From the NCBI GenBank assembly GCA_036402075.1, contig DASWTP010000217.1, positions 1 through 41,837 on the forward strand: DNA of 41,837 nucleotides, in the 5' to 3' direction. This document shows, piece by piece, positions 24,360 through 32,502 of the stretch. Both the position numbers and the translations under genes were made by a program. The notes under the pieces are model-generated. The model searched no databases. It had not been told where the DNA came from and saw only the letters and a list, made by a program, of their open reading frames with translations. How positions within the stretch are numbered: position 1 is the first letter of the stretch; each line of letters opens with the position of its first letter. The DNA is from Chryseosolibacter sp036402075 (lineage in GTDB: Bacteria > Bacteroidota > Bacteroidia > Cytophagales > Cyclobacteriaceae).

Positions 24360-27300
24360 ATGAAACCCCTTCCGGCCGGTAGGCACCTCGTTACAGCGTT
24401 CAGATCCCGTAACCGCCACGGTCGCAAAGGAGACGCAAAGATCGCTACGTTTAATTGCGTTGCGTCCGTTGCGCCTTCTTCGCGCACGTTGCGGTTATGC
24501 ATTTTTGCATTTGCGCTCCTTGCGTTTGCTTGTAATTCAAATAAAGAAAATAAACGCCCCATGGATCCCTGGGTTTTTCGGTCAGTTCTCGACCAGAAGC
24601 CTAGAATGGTGACGGCAGCGTTAAATGAGAATCTTTTTGTTGCTTATGACGCACGCCAGTGCCAGATATACAAAGCCTGGAAGGGCGGAGTGATCTTCGA
24701 TGGCGCAGTGTACACAACAAACCACGGTCCTCAGCCAACGTCAAAAGGATATGCTTACTATCAACAACCTGAAGGCGAAAGCTTTTGGTTTCTTTCAAAG
24801 GGTGGAACCGATGTTGACCTGATTCCAAACTTCCAGGGTTATAAGTTTCACGATGGCCAGGTCACGTTTAAGTATGAGTTGTCCACCGAAGACGGAGAAA
24901 AGATCACCATTGAAGAAACGCCCGAATACGAACGCAACGGAAATAAAACCGGATTAAAGCGTACGTTCAAAACCGGAAACGTGCCCGCTGGTGCAGAAGT
25001 AAAAATCAAGACGGTTCTAACCAATCTTGAGAAGGAGAACGACTATGAAACATCAGGAAACCTTAAAGTGGTTTCCAAAGAAACAAAAACTTTGCCCGCG
25101 GGAGCAGTTCAGGAAGTAAGGGCAGAGCTGACGCTGAAATCAAATGATGAAACCGAGCTCACCGTGTTCTTCCATCCAGGCTTCGATTCGTTAAAAGAAG
25201 AGGATAAAAAGGAAGAAGCGCCTGCAGACGCTCTTGCCCAAGGAGCGAAACTGATTGACGGCTCTGATTGCAAAACCTGTCACAATGAAAAAGTCAAGAC
25301 GGTTGGACCTGCTTACGTAGACGTAGCGAAAAAGTATGAGTTTACGGAAGCTAACGTTTCGAAGCTTGTCGGCAAAGTAATCAAGGGTGGTTCGGGAGTG
25401 TGGGGGGAAGTGCCGATGACTGCTCACCCAGACCTGACCGAACCCGATGCGATTAAGATGATCAATTATATCATGACGCTGGATGGTGAAAAAATTGCGG
25501 AGGCTGAAAATTCCGATAATCAAGGCGTTAGTGAGTCATACATCAATTTTCCGTTCGATTCAAAAAATGAATTTGAAAAGGAGGAAGACAATAAAGACTA
25601 TCCTGGTTTAGCCGTTTCGGTTTACAAAATCGAAAACTTCACCCAGGATTTCTACCAGATGCCTAAGCAGTACGATCCCATGTACACCGCGGTGGCGCCT
25701 GGGATCCATTTTAATGTTGGCCTGACCCAAAATAATCCCGAAATCAACGAATCCGTGCTGATGCACTTTAAAGGATTCCTGAATATCACCGAAGAAGACA
25801 ACTATGTTATCCGGCTCGTAAGCGATGATGGCGCCAGGATGTGGATTGACGGCAAAATGCAAATTGACAACGATGGTTTCCATGGACCTCAGCCACGTGA
25901 TGCTGAGATGATCCTTAAGAAAGGAAAACATCCGGTCGAAATCATCTACTATCAAGGGCTTGGTGGTTACTCGCTTTCGCTCCAGTGGGCTAAGCATGGT
26001 GATGGAAAGTTCTCTGTGATTCCCAAAGAATCGTTAGCCCACACAAAAGCAAGCTACAAGAAATCAGTGCCGTACGTTCCACTCTCGAAACTTGTTAAAA
26101 GTATTCCAGGAGATAAGCGTGACGAAGCGGGAGTTCATCCGGCATTCGATTTGTTCCAGGCGCGTCCGCAAGGATTCGAGCCGAAAGTGGGTGGCATGGA
26201 TTTCCTTTCCGATAGCAGCCTGTTGGTTTGTACCTGGGACTCTGTCGGACCGGTATATCGACTTGAGGGCGTAACGCGGAATAATCCTGATAAGATCAAG
26301 GTAACTCGTATTGCTTCGGGACTTGCCGAACCGCTCGGCATAAAAGTGGTCAACGACACTATTTATGTGCTGCAAAAACAAGAACTCACCCGCCTGCTGG
26401 ACAACGACAAGGACGGAATTATAGATGAGTACCAAACGGTAAGTGATGACTGGAGAGTTTCAGCAAACTTCCACGAATTTGCGTTCGGTCTCGTTTACAA
26501 AGACGGATACTTCTATGCTTCCCTGGCAACTGCGATCAATCCCGGTGGCGCAAGTACAAAGCCTCAGATCCCAGATCGTGGTAAAGCCGTGCGGATTTCT
26601 AAAAAAGACGGCAGCGTTGAATTTATCGCCAGTGGACTTCGAACACCAAACGGAGTTGGCCTTGGTGTGGACAACGAACTCTTCATCACAGACAACCAGG
26701 GCGACTGGCTTCCATCAAGCAAGGTCCTTCATATCACGAAGGGTTCATGGTATGGATCACGCTCTGTTGATTTTGAGGGGACCGCAAATCTGAAAGAGAA
26801 ACTTCCGGTGGTATGGCTTCCCCAGGATGAGATTGGAAATTCGCCTGGACAGCCTGTTCCGATTAATGTCGGACCATACAAAGGGCAACAGCTTCATGGT
26901 GAAGTGACCCATGGGGGATTGAAACGAGTGTTCATGGAAAAGGTGAATGGCGAGTACCAGGGTGCCGTGTTTCGATTCTCACAAGGGCTTGAAGGCGGTG
27001 TCAATCGGGCAGTGTGGGGGCCAGACAATGCCTTATATGTTGGTATGATTGGAAATCCGGGCAACTGGAGTCATTCCGGCAGAAAATGGTACGGCCTGCA
27101 AAAGCTGAAATACAATGGTAAACCGGTTTTCGAAATGCTTGCAGTTCGCGCGAAGGCAAACGGTATGGAGATCGAAATGACGGAACCGATTGCCGATAAC
27201 TTCGGTAATTCCATCTCTGATTATGAAATTCGCCAGTGGTACTACAAGCCAACTGAAAACTATGGCGGACCAAAGCTTGATGAGAAAGCGCTGACGGTAA

Positions 27301-28160
27301 GAGCGGTCAATATTTCGGAAGACAGGAAGAAGGTCTTCCTTGAGATTCAAGGAATGCAACCGAACCATGTGGTGTATGTTCATTTGAAAGGATTGTTCGT
27401 CAGCAAGGAGAACCGAAACCTTTGGACAACTGAAGCTTGGTACACGCTGAATAGTATTCCAAACGAAGCAGGGTTCAAGCGTCCGGTAGCCGCGCCTGTT
27501 GCAAACGTGCTGAGTGAAAAGGAAAAGGCCGATGGCTGGAAATTATTGTTTGACGGTAAGACAACCTCAGGCTGGAGAAATTTCAAGAGCGACAAGATTG
27601 GAGCTGCATGGAAAGTGAAAGACGGAAGCCTTTATTTCGATAACTCGAAGAAAGTAAATGGACAAACCGTAGGAGGAGGCGACATCGTAACTGCTGACGA
27701 ATACGAGAACTATGAGTTTTCAATTGAATGGAAAGTTGCCAAGTGTGGAAACAGCGGTATCATTTTCAATGCAGTTGAAGATCCGAAATACGACTATGTA
27801 TGGCAGACAGGCCCTGAAATGCAAGTGCTCGATAATACATGTCACCCCGATGCACGGATTGAGAAACACCGCGCGGGAGATCTCTACGATCTGATTGAAA
27901 GTAAGTTTGTGGCAGTCAACCCTGCCGGTGAGTGGAACCAGGCACGCATCATTTCAAACAAAGGCAAGTATGAATTCTGGCTGAACGGCTATAAGATCGT
28001 TGAATTTACGATGCACGATTCGCAGTGGGACGAAATGGTGAAGAAAAGTAAATTCAAAGACATGCCGGATTTTGGAAAAGCAACCAAGGGAAGGATTGCT
28101 TTGCAAGATCATGGCGACCAGGTATCCTTTAGAAACATTAAGATCCGGGAAATAAAATAA
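24360..28160 (+). CDS. Multidomain lipoprotein: cytochrome c, PA14, beta-propeller, DUF1080
   Basis: A 1266-aa fusion. Domains in order: lipoprotein signal ending LLAFAC (Cys58); a beta-rich domain (about 65-280); cytochrome c with CKTCH at 304-308 and axial Met353; a PA14 carbohydrate-binding domain (about 414-550, with SDDGARMWIDG); a sugar-dehydrogenase-like beta-propeller (about 596-935); a beta-sandwich; and a DUF1080 domain (1051-1266) nearly duplicating the upstream gene. The ATG at 24360 leaves an unusually long 43-residue arginine-rich stretch before the signal; TTG at 24489 would give a normal signal beginning MRLCIFAF, so that start may be the real one. Most of this 5' region is a word repeat. 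It probably binds a glycan, cleaves a keto-glycoside and passes electrons in one periplasmic protein. Confidence 0.88.
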   Translation: MKPLPAGRHLVTAFRSRNRHGRKGDAKIATFNCVASVAPSSRTLRLCIFAFALLAFACNSNKENKRPMDPWVFRSVLDQKPRMVTAALNENLFVAYDARQCQIYKAWKGGVIFDGAVYTTNHGPQPTSKGYAYYQQPEGESFWFLSKGGTDVDLIPNFQGYKFHDGQVTFKYELSTEDGEKITIEETPEYERNGNKTGLKRTFKTGNVPAGAEVKIKTVLTNLEKENDYETSGNLKVVSKETKTLPAGAVQEVRAELTLKSNDETELTVFFHPGFDSLKEEDKKEEAPADALAQGAKLIDGSDCKTCHNEKVKTVGPAYVDVAKKYEFTEANVSKLVGKVIKGGSGVWGEVPMTAHPDLTEPDAIKMINYIMTLDGEKIAEAENSDNQGVSESYINFPFDSKNEFEKEEDNKDYPGLAVSVYKIENFTQDFYQMPKQYDPMYTAVAPGIHFNVGLTQNNPEINESVLMHFKGFLNITEEDNYVIRLVSDDGARMWIDGKMQIDNDGFHGPQPRDAEMILKKGKHPVEIIYYQGLGGYSLSLQWAKHGDGKFSVIPKESLAHTKASYKKSVPYVPLSKLVKSIPGDKRDEAGVHPAFDLFQARPQGFEPKVGGMDFLSDSSLLVCTWDSVGPVYRLEGVTRNNPDKIKVTRIASGLAEPLGIKVVNDTIYVLQKQELTRLLDNDKDGIIDEYQTVSDDWRVSANFHEFAFGLVYKDGYFYASLATAINPGGASTKPQIPDRGKAVRISKKDGSVEFIASGLRTPNGVGLGVDNELFITDNQGDWLPSSKVLHITKGSWYGSRSVDFEGTANLKEKLPVVWLPQDEIGNSPGQPVPINVGPYKGQQLHGEVTHGGLKRVFMEKVNGEYQGAVFRFSQGLEGGVNRAVWGPDNALYVGMIGNPGNWSHSGRKWYGLQKLKYNGKPVFEMLAVRAKANGMEIEMTEPIADNFGNSISDYEIRQWYYKPTENYGGPKLDEKALTVRAVNISEDRKKVFLEIQGMQPNHVVYVHLKGLFVSKENRNLWTTEAWYTLNSIPNEAGFKRPVAAPVANVLSEKEKADGWKLLFDGKTTSGWRNFKSDKIGAAWKVKDGSLYFDNSKKVNGQTVGGGDIVTADEYENYEFSIEWKVAKCGNSGIIFNAVEDPKYDYVWQTGPEMQVLDNTCHPDARIEKHRAGDLYDLIESKFVAVNPAGEWNQARIISNKGKYEFWLNGYKIVEFTMHDSQWDEMVKKSKFKDMPDFGKATKGRIALQDHGDQVSFRNIKIREIK
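24411..24535. repeat. Inverted word repeat (GCAAAGGACGCAAAG family) overlapping a signal-peptide coding region
   Basis: The plus-sense arm AACCGCCACGGTCGCAAAGG, AGACGCAAAG (24411-24440) is mirrored by TTGCGTTGCGTCCGTTGCGCC ... CGTTGCGGTT (24455-24496). The outer ends AACCGC and GCGGTT are exact complements. Minus-sense words continue (TTTGCATTTGCGCTCCTTGC, then GTTTGC) to about 24532. The last part is translated as the hydrophobic signal sequence of the 1266-aa lipoprotein. Confidence 0.72.
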
Positions 28161-28167
28161 TAAACAG

Positions 28168-28200
28168 ATCCTGACCGATTGCGTCAGGATTTTTCTTTTT
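28168..28200 (+). terminator. Intrinsic terminator between the two giant fusion genes
   Basis: A perfect 8-bp stem ATCCTGAC (28168-28175) and GTCAGGAT (28183-28190) with a 7-nt loop, followed by TTTTCTTTTT. It begins 7 nt after the stop of the 1266-aa gene and ends 6 nt before the start of the next gene, so the 1101-aa gene depends on read-through or its own promoter. Confidence 0.8.
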
Positions 28201-28206
28201 AAAACA

Positions 28207-31200
28207 ATGAGACGCTACATTCCAATTGTCATCCTCTTCTGTTTGTTGCTATCGTGCAGCAATGAAAAAAAACGCATCCTCGTTTTTTCAAAAACCAAAG
28301 GCTATCGGCACGAATCCATCCCCGATGGAAAACTTGCTTTGATCGAGTTGGGTAAACAACACGAGTTTGATGTTGATACCACTGAAGACGCAAGTCTCTT
28401 CACCGAGGAGAACCTGAAGAAGTACCGTGCGATCGTCTTCCTAAGCACCACCATGGACGTCTTAAATCCAATTCAGCAGGCCGAGTTTAAACGGTTCATC
28501 GAAGCCGGTGGCGGGTTTGTAGGAATTCATGCAGCTGCCGATACGGAATACGAATGGCATTGGTATGGAAAACTTCTTGGCGCCTATTTCAAGAGCCATC
28601 CGAAAATTCAGGAAGCTAAGCTTACGAAAGTTAAACCCTTCGGCCCGAATACCCTGCCCGACACATGGACAAGAACTGACGAGTGGTACAACTACAAGAA
28701 GATCTCCGACAAGATCAATGTGATCTATAACCTGGAGGAAAGCTCGTACCAGGGCGGTGAAAACGGATCATCGCATCCAATCGCATGGTACCAGGAGTTT
28801 GAGGGTGGACGTTCATTCTATACCGGCCTCGGTCACACAAAAGAAAGCTATAAAGATTCGTTGTTCCTGGATCATGTGCTTCAAGGTATCGAGTGGGCAA
28901 TGGGAGATTCGAAACTGGATTATAGTAAAGCCACCACCAAGCACGTTCCCGAAGAAAACCGTTTCACGAAAACCGTGCTTGACTTCAACCTGGATGAACC
29001 AACAGAAATGACAATTTTGCCTGACGGAAAAATCATTTTCGTTGAACGCAAAGGTGACGTGAAGCTGTACACACCTTCCGACAATAAAACAAAAGTCATT
29101 AACACCTTCAAGGTGGGAACCAAGTTTGAAGATGGCGTGATTGGCATAACGGCAGATCCGAATTTTAAGCAGAACAACTTCCTGTATATTTTTTATTCAC
29201 ATGCAGAGCGCTCCGCTAACGTTCTTTCGCGGTTCGTTTTCAAAGATGACAAAATTGACATGGCCTCTGAGAAGGAAATGCTGGAAGTACCAACACAACG
29301 AGAGACTTGCTGTCATACCGGAGGCTCACTTGCATTTGGTCCTGGCGGAAATCTGTTCATTTCTACAGGTGATAACACCAGCCCATTCGAGTCGGATGGA
29401 TTCAGTCCGTCAGATGAACGGGAGGGGCGTTCACCGTTCGATGCGCAGAAATCATCTGCGAACACCAACGACTTACGCGGAAAAATCCTTCGTATTCATC
29501 CAGAACCAGACGGAACTTATACAATTCCCGAAGGCAATCTCTTCCCGAAAGGAGAGGAGAAAACACGTCCTGAAATTTATGTGATGGGCAATCGCAATCC
29601 GTATAGAATTTCTGTTGATCAAAAGAATGGATACCTGTACTGGGGCGAAGTGGGCCCTGATGCCGGCAACAACGATTCACTTCGCGGACCGCGCGGATAC
29701 GATGAATTGAATCAGGCGAAGAAAGCTGGCTTCTTTGGATGGCCTTATTTCGTTGGCAATAACTATGCGTATGCAAAGTATGATTTCGCTAATAAGAAAG
29801 TTTTGTCAAAGTGGGATCCTAAAGCACCTATTAACGAGTCACCAAACAATACCGGTAAGCGCGAGCTTCCCCCGGTAGCAGATGCATTCATCTGGTATCC
29901 CTATGCCAAGTCTGACGATTTCCCAATGATGAAAGAGGGGGGACGGAACGCCATGGCTGGACCAATTTATTACAGCGAAGATTTTAAAGGAATTGATACG
30001 GCCTTTCCCGACTACTTTGATGGAAAAGTGCTGATCTATGACTGGATGAGAAACTTTATGTTCCTGCTGACCCTGGATCAAAATGGTGCCATCAAGGACA
30101 TCGAGCCTTTCATGGCAAACACCAAGTTTAACAATATCATGGACCTCGCTTACGGCCCTGACGGAAAGTTGTATATGCTTGAGTACGGAACAAAGTGGTT
30201 TGCCAAGAATATCGATGCCAGGCTGGTAAGGATCGATTATAATGGCGGTAACAGGCCTCCGGTGGCGATGCTTACTGCCGATAAGTTCTATGGTGCCGTT
30301 CCAATGACGGTGAAGTTCAAGGCTGAGGGCAGCAATGATCCCGATGGCGACAACATCAGCTATGAGTTGACAGCAAACGGTAAAACAGAGAAGTCAACTG
30401 ATGGAACCTTCACCGTAACGTTTGATAAGGCAGGCGTCTTCACTCCCGAATTAAAAGTTATCGATAAGGGTGGCGCTTCGAGCGTGGCGAAACTTCAGAT
30501 CGTTGCTGGTAATGAACAGCCTTCCGTGAAAGTTGATGTCACAAGCGGGAATAAAACGTTCTATTTCCCAGGAGCACCGGTGGGATATAAAGTTACTGTG
30601 ACTGACAAAGAAGACGGCTCAAGTGAAGACGGCAAGATTACAGCAGCCGATGTCAAAGTAACCTTCGATTACCTGAAAGGCTTTGATATGACAGCGATTG
30701 CGCAGGGCCATCAGATGCCCAGCATAGAACTTCCTGGCAAAGCCTTGATTGACAATAGCGATTGTAAGTCTTGTCACCTCCTTGATCAGCGTTCTGCGGG
30801 ACCGGGCTATAAAGAAGTTGCTGCCAAGTATGCGAAGCAGAAAGATGCAACGGAATACCTGGCTGCGAAGATTATCAAGGGTGGCGCGGGCGTTTGGGGA
30901 ACGACCGAAATGGCTGCGCATCCGCAGATTTCCGTGGAAGATGCAACAAAAATGGTTGAGTATATATTGTCGTTGAACCAGGTGAAGACAGCCACGTCAC
31001 TTCCACTTGCCGGCACAGCAACGCCTGGAAAAGAAGAGGATGGCGCCTATATCCTCACCGCAAGCTATTTCGACAAGGGTGGAAAAGACGTTCCTTCAAT
31101 TCCAGGGCAAGGTGCCGCAGTATTGCGTGGCCCAACATTGGGGGCGGACCAGGCGAGTGAGTTGAATGTTGTTCGCGTGCTTCGCTACAACGGCCAGGTA

Positions 31201-31512
31201 GCCCTCGAGAATGTGAAGCATAACTCATGGGCCGCGTTTAAGCAGCTTGATCTGACAGGTGTCAGAAGTGCAACGCTCATGGCCTTTGTGAGACCGGAAG
31301 ATTCAGTCACTGGCACCGTGGAAATTCGGCTCGACAAGCCTGATGGCGAACTCATCGGAAGTGCAAAGCTGGATAAGCCAGGGATGAATTCCATTAGATC
31401 AGCGTTTAAGGCAACACAAGGTGTGCATGATCTGTATTTTGTCTTCAAGAATGATAAGGCAGGCGACAAAAACCTGTTCTATTTTGGCGGAGCGAAATTG
31501 AGTAACAAGTAG
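28207..31512 (+). CDS. Multidomain lipoprotein: ThuA, PQQ-type sugar dehydrogenase, PKD, cytochrome c, CBM-like
   Basis: A 1101-aa fusion. The signal peptide ends LLLSC (Cys17). Domains: ThuA-like glutamine-amidotransferase fold (about 23-240, with FVGIHAAADTEYEW); glucose/sorbosone dehydrogenase propeller (about 251-678) with the active-site His370 in CCHTGGSLAFGPGGNLFIS; PKD (about 683-768, NDPDGDNISY); a second beta domain; cytochrome c with CKSCH at 853-857 and axial Met902; and a CBM6-like beta-sandwich at the C-terminus (about 947-1101). This suggests direct transfer of electrons from an oxidised sugar through a fused haem. The adjacent Cys pair next to His370 is notable. It lies behind a terminator but in the same gene series. 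Confidence 0.9.
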   Translation: MRRYIPIVILFCLLLSCSNEKKRILVFSKTKGYRHESIPDGKLALIELGKQHEFDVDTTEDASLFTEENLKKYRAIVFLSTTMDVLNPIQQAEFKRFIEAGGGFVGIHAAADTEYEWHWYGKLLGAYFKSHPKIQEAKLTKVKPFGPNTLPDTWTRTDEWYNYKKISDKINVIYNLEESSYQGGENGSSHPIAWYQEFEGGRSFYTGLGHTKESYKDSLFLDHVLQGIEWAMGDSKLDYSKATTKHVPEENRFTKTVLDFNLDEPTEMTILPDGKIIFVERKGDVKLYTPSDNKTKVINTFKVGTKFEDGVIGITADPNFKQNNFLYIFYSHAERSANVLSRFVFKDDKIDMASEKEMLEVPTQRETCCHTGGSLAFGPGGNLFISTGDNTSPFESDGFSPSDEREGRSPFDAQKSSANTNDLRGKILRIHPEPDGTYTIPEGNLFPKGEEKTRPEIYVMGNRNPYRISVDQKNGYLYWGEVGPDAGNNDSLRGPRGYDELNQAKKAGFFGWPYFVGNNYAYAKYDFANKKVLSKWDPKAPINESPNNTGKRELPPVADAFIWYPYAKSDDFPMMKEGGRNAMAGPIYYSEDFKGIDTAFPDYFDGKVLIYDWMRNFMFLLTLDQNGAIKDIEPFMANTKFNNIMDLAYGPDGKLYMLEYGTKWFAKNIDARLVRIDYNGGNRPPVAMLTADKFYGAVPMTVKFKAEGSNDPDGDNISYELTANGKTEKSTDGTFTVTFDKAGVFTPELKVIDKGGASSVAKLQIVAGNEQPSVKVDVTSGNKTFYFPGAPVGYKVTVTDKEDGSSEDGKITAADVKVTFDYLKGFDMTAIAQGHQMPSIELPGKALIDNSDCKSCHLLDQRSAGPGYKEVAAKYAKQKDATEYLAAKIIKGGAGVWGTTEMAAHPQISVEDATKMVEYILSLNQVKTATSLPLAGTATPGKEEDGAYILTASYFDKGGKDVPSIPGQGAAVLRGPTLGADQASELNVVRVLRYNGQVALENVKHNSWAAFKQLDLTGVRSATLMAFVRPEDSVTGTVEIRLDKPDGELIGSAKLDKPGMNSIRSAFKATQGVHDLYFVFKNDKAGDKNLFYFGGAKLSNK

Positions 31513-31562
31513 CAAGAGTAGGATGTCATCACGGAAGTCTGTGTACGAAAATATTAAACCTA

Positions 31563-32426
31563 ATGCCCATGAAAAGAAGAGAGTTTATTCAATCCTCCGC
31601 AGTCGCTGCAGCGGGATTGCTTGCATTGCCTTCGTTCGCGAACGTTGCAATGAAAAAAGGAAAGGATGAAATTGGTTTGCAGATTTACACACTTCGCGAC
31701 ACCATATTCAAAGATCCGAAGGGCGTCCTGAAGCAGGTGTCGGATTTCGGATACAAGAAGCTTGAGACGTTTGCGTATCGTGACGGAAGTATTTTTGGAA
31801 TGCCTTTCGCGGATTTTGGAAAATACATTAAGGACCTTGGCATGAAGGTGACTAGCGGCCACTATGGACTCGATCAGGCAAAGAGTGACAAATGGGAGAA
31901 GGCCGTTACCGATGCTAAATCAATTGGACAAGATTACCTGGTGGTTCCCTACCTTGTGGAAAGTGACCGCAAAACCATCGATGACTACAAGAAAGTGTGC
32001 GCGGCACTGAATAAGGCCGGTGAAATTGCGAAAAAGAACGGCATGAAGTTCGGCTACCATAACCACGCATTTGAATTTGAAACGCTGGAGGGACAGATTC
32101 CTTACGATGTGATGCTGAAGGAACTCGATCCGAAAATCGTGGACATGGAGCTCGATATCTTTTGGGTCGTTAATGCAGGGCACGATCCGATTAAATTGTT
32201 CGAAAAGCACCCGGGAAGGTTCACCCAGTGGCATGTAAAGGATATGGACAAGTCAGATAAGATGCGGAACGCTAACGTGGGGAGCGGTACGATCGACTGG
32301 AAGAATATTTTTGCGAACGCAAAGAAGTCTGGCATGAAGCACTTCTATGTTGAACAGGAGACGTATCCAGGCGCTCCGATCGACAGCGTAGGCGAGAGCA
32401 TCAAATACCTGAAAACAATCCTGTAA
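31563..32426 (+). CDS. Tat-exported TIM-barrel sugar isomerase/hydratase-like protein (AP endonuclease 2 family)
   Basis: A 287-aa protein; an ATG two codons downstream (31569) would give the more typical start MKRREF. The N-terminus has the twin-arginine signal KRREFIQSSAVAAAGLLALP, so it is folded in the cytoplasm and exported, probably with its metal. Barrel motifs with likely ligands: FGYHNHAFEFE (H166, H168, E171), MELDIFWV (E196, D198), TQWHVKDMD (H224) and FYVEQETYPG. It is a distant relative of the cytosolic 22085 protein and, with the secreted DUF1080 proteins, would complete keto-glycoside processing in the periplasm. It is followed by a strong terminator-like hairpin. Confidence 0.89.
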   Translation: MPMKRREFIQSSAVAAAGLLALPSFANVAMKKGKDEIGLQIYTLRDTIFKDPKGVLKQVSDFGYKKLETFAYRDGSIFGMPFADFGKYIKDLGMKVTSGHYGLDQAKSDKWEKAVTDAKSIGQDYLVVPYLVESDRKTIDDYKKVCAALNKAGEIAKKNGMKFGYHNHAFEFETLEGQIPYDVMLKELDPKIVDMELDIFWVVNAGHDPIKLFEKHPGRFTQWHVKDMDKSDKMRNANVGSGTIDWKNIFANAKKSGMKHFYVEQETYPGAPIDSVGESIKYLKTIL

Positions 32427-32445
32427 CATTTGCTGATAGTTTTTG

Positions 32446-32485
32446 CCGATGTCGGGTGATATTCATCCGACATCGGTTATTTTTG
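32446..32485 (+). terminator. Terminator hairpin, possibly overlapping a -7 box for the receptor gene
   Basis: A perfect 10-bp stem CCGATGTCGG (32446-32455) and CCGACATCGG (32467-32476) with an 11-nt loop, followed by TTATTTTTGG. The tail contains TATTTTTG (32478-32485), an exact TAnnTTTG match 18 nt before the GTG start at 32503, so the T-tract may double as the promoter of the next gene. Confidence 0.72.
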
Positions 32486-32502
32486 GAGGCTAATTCAATT
32501 CG

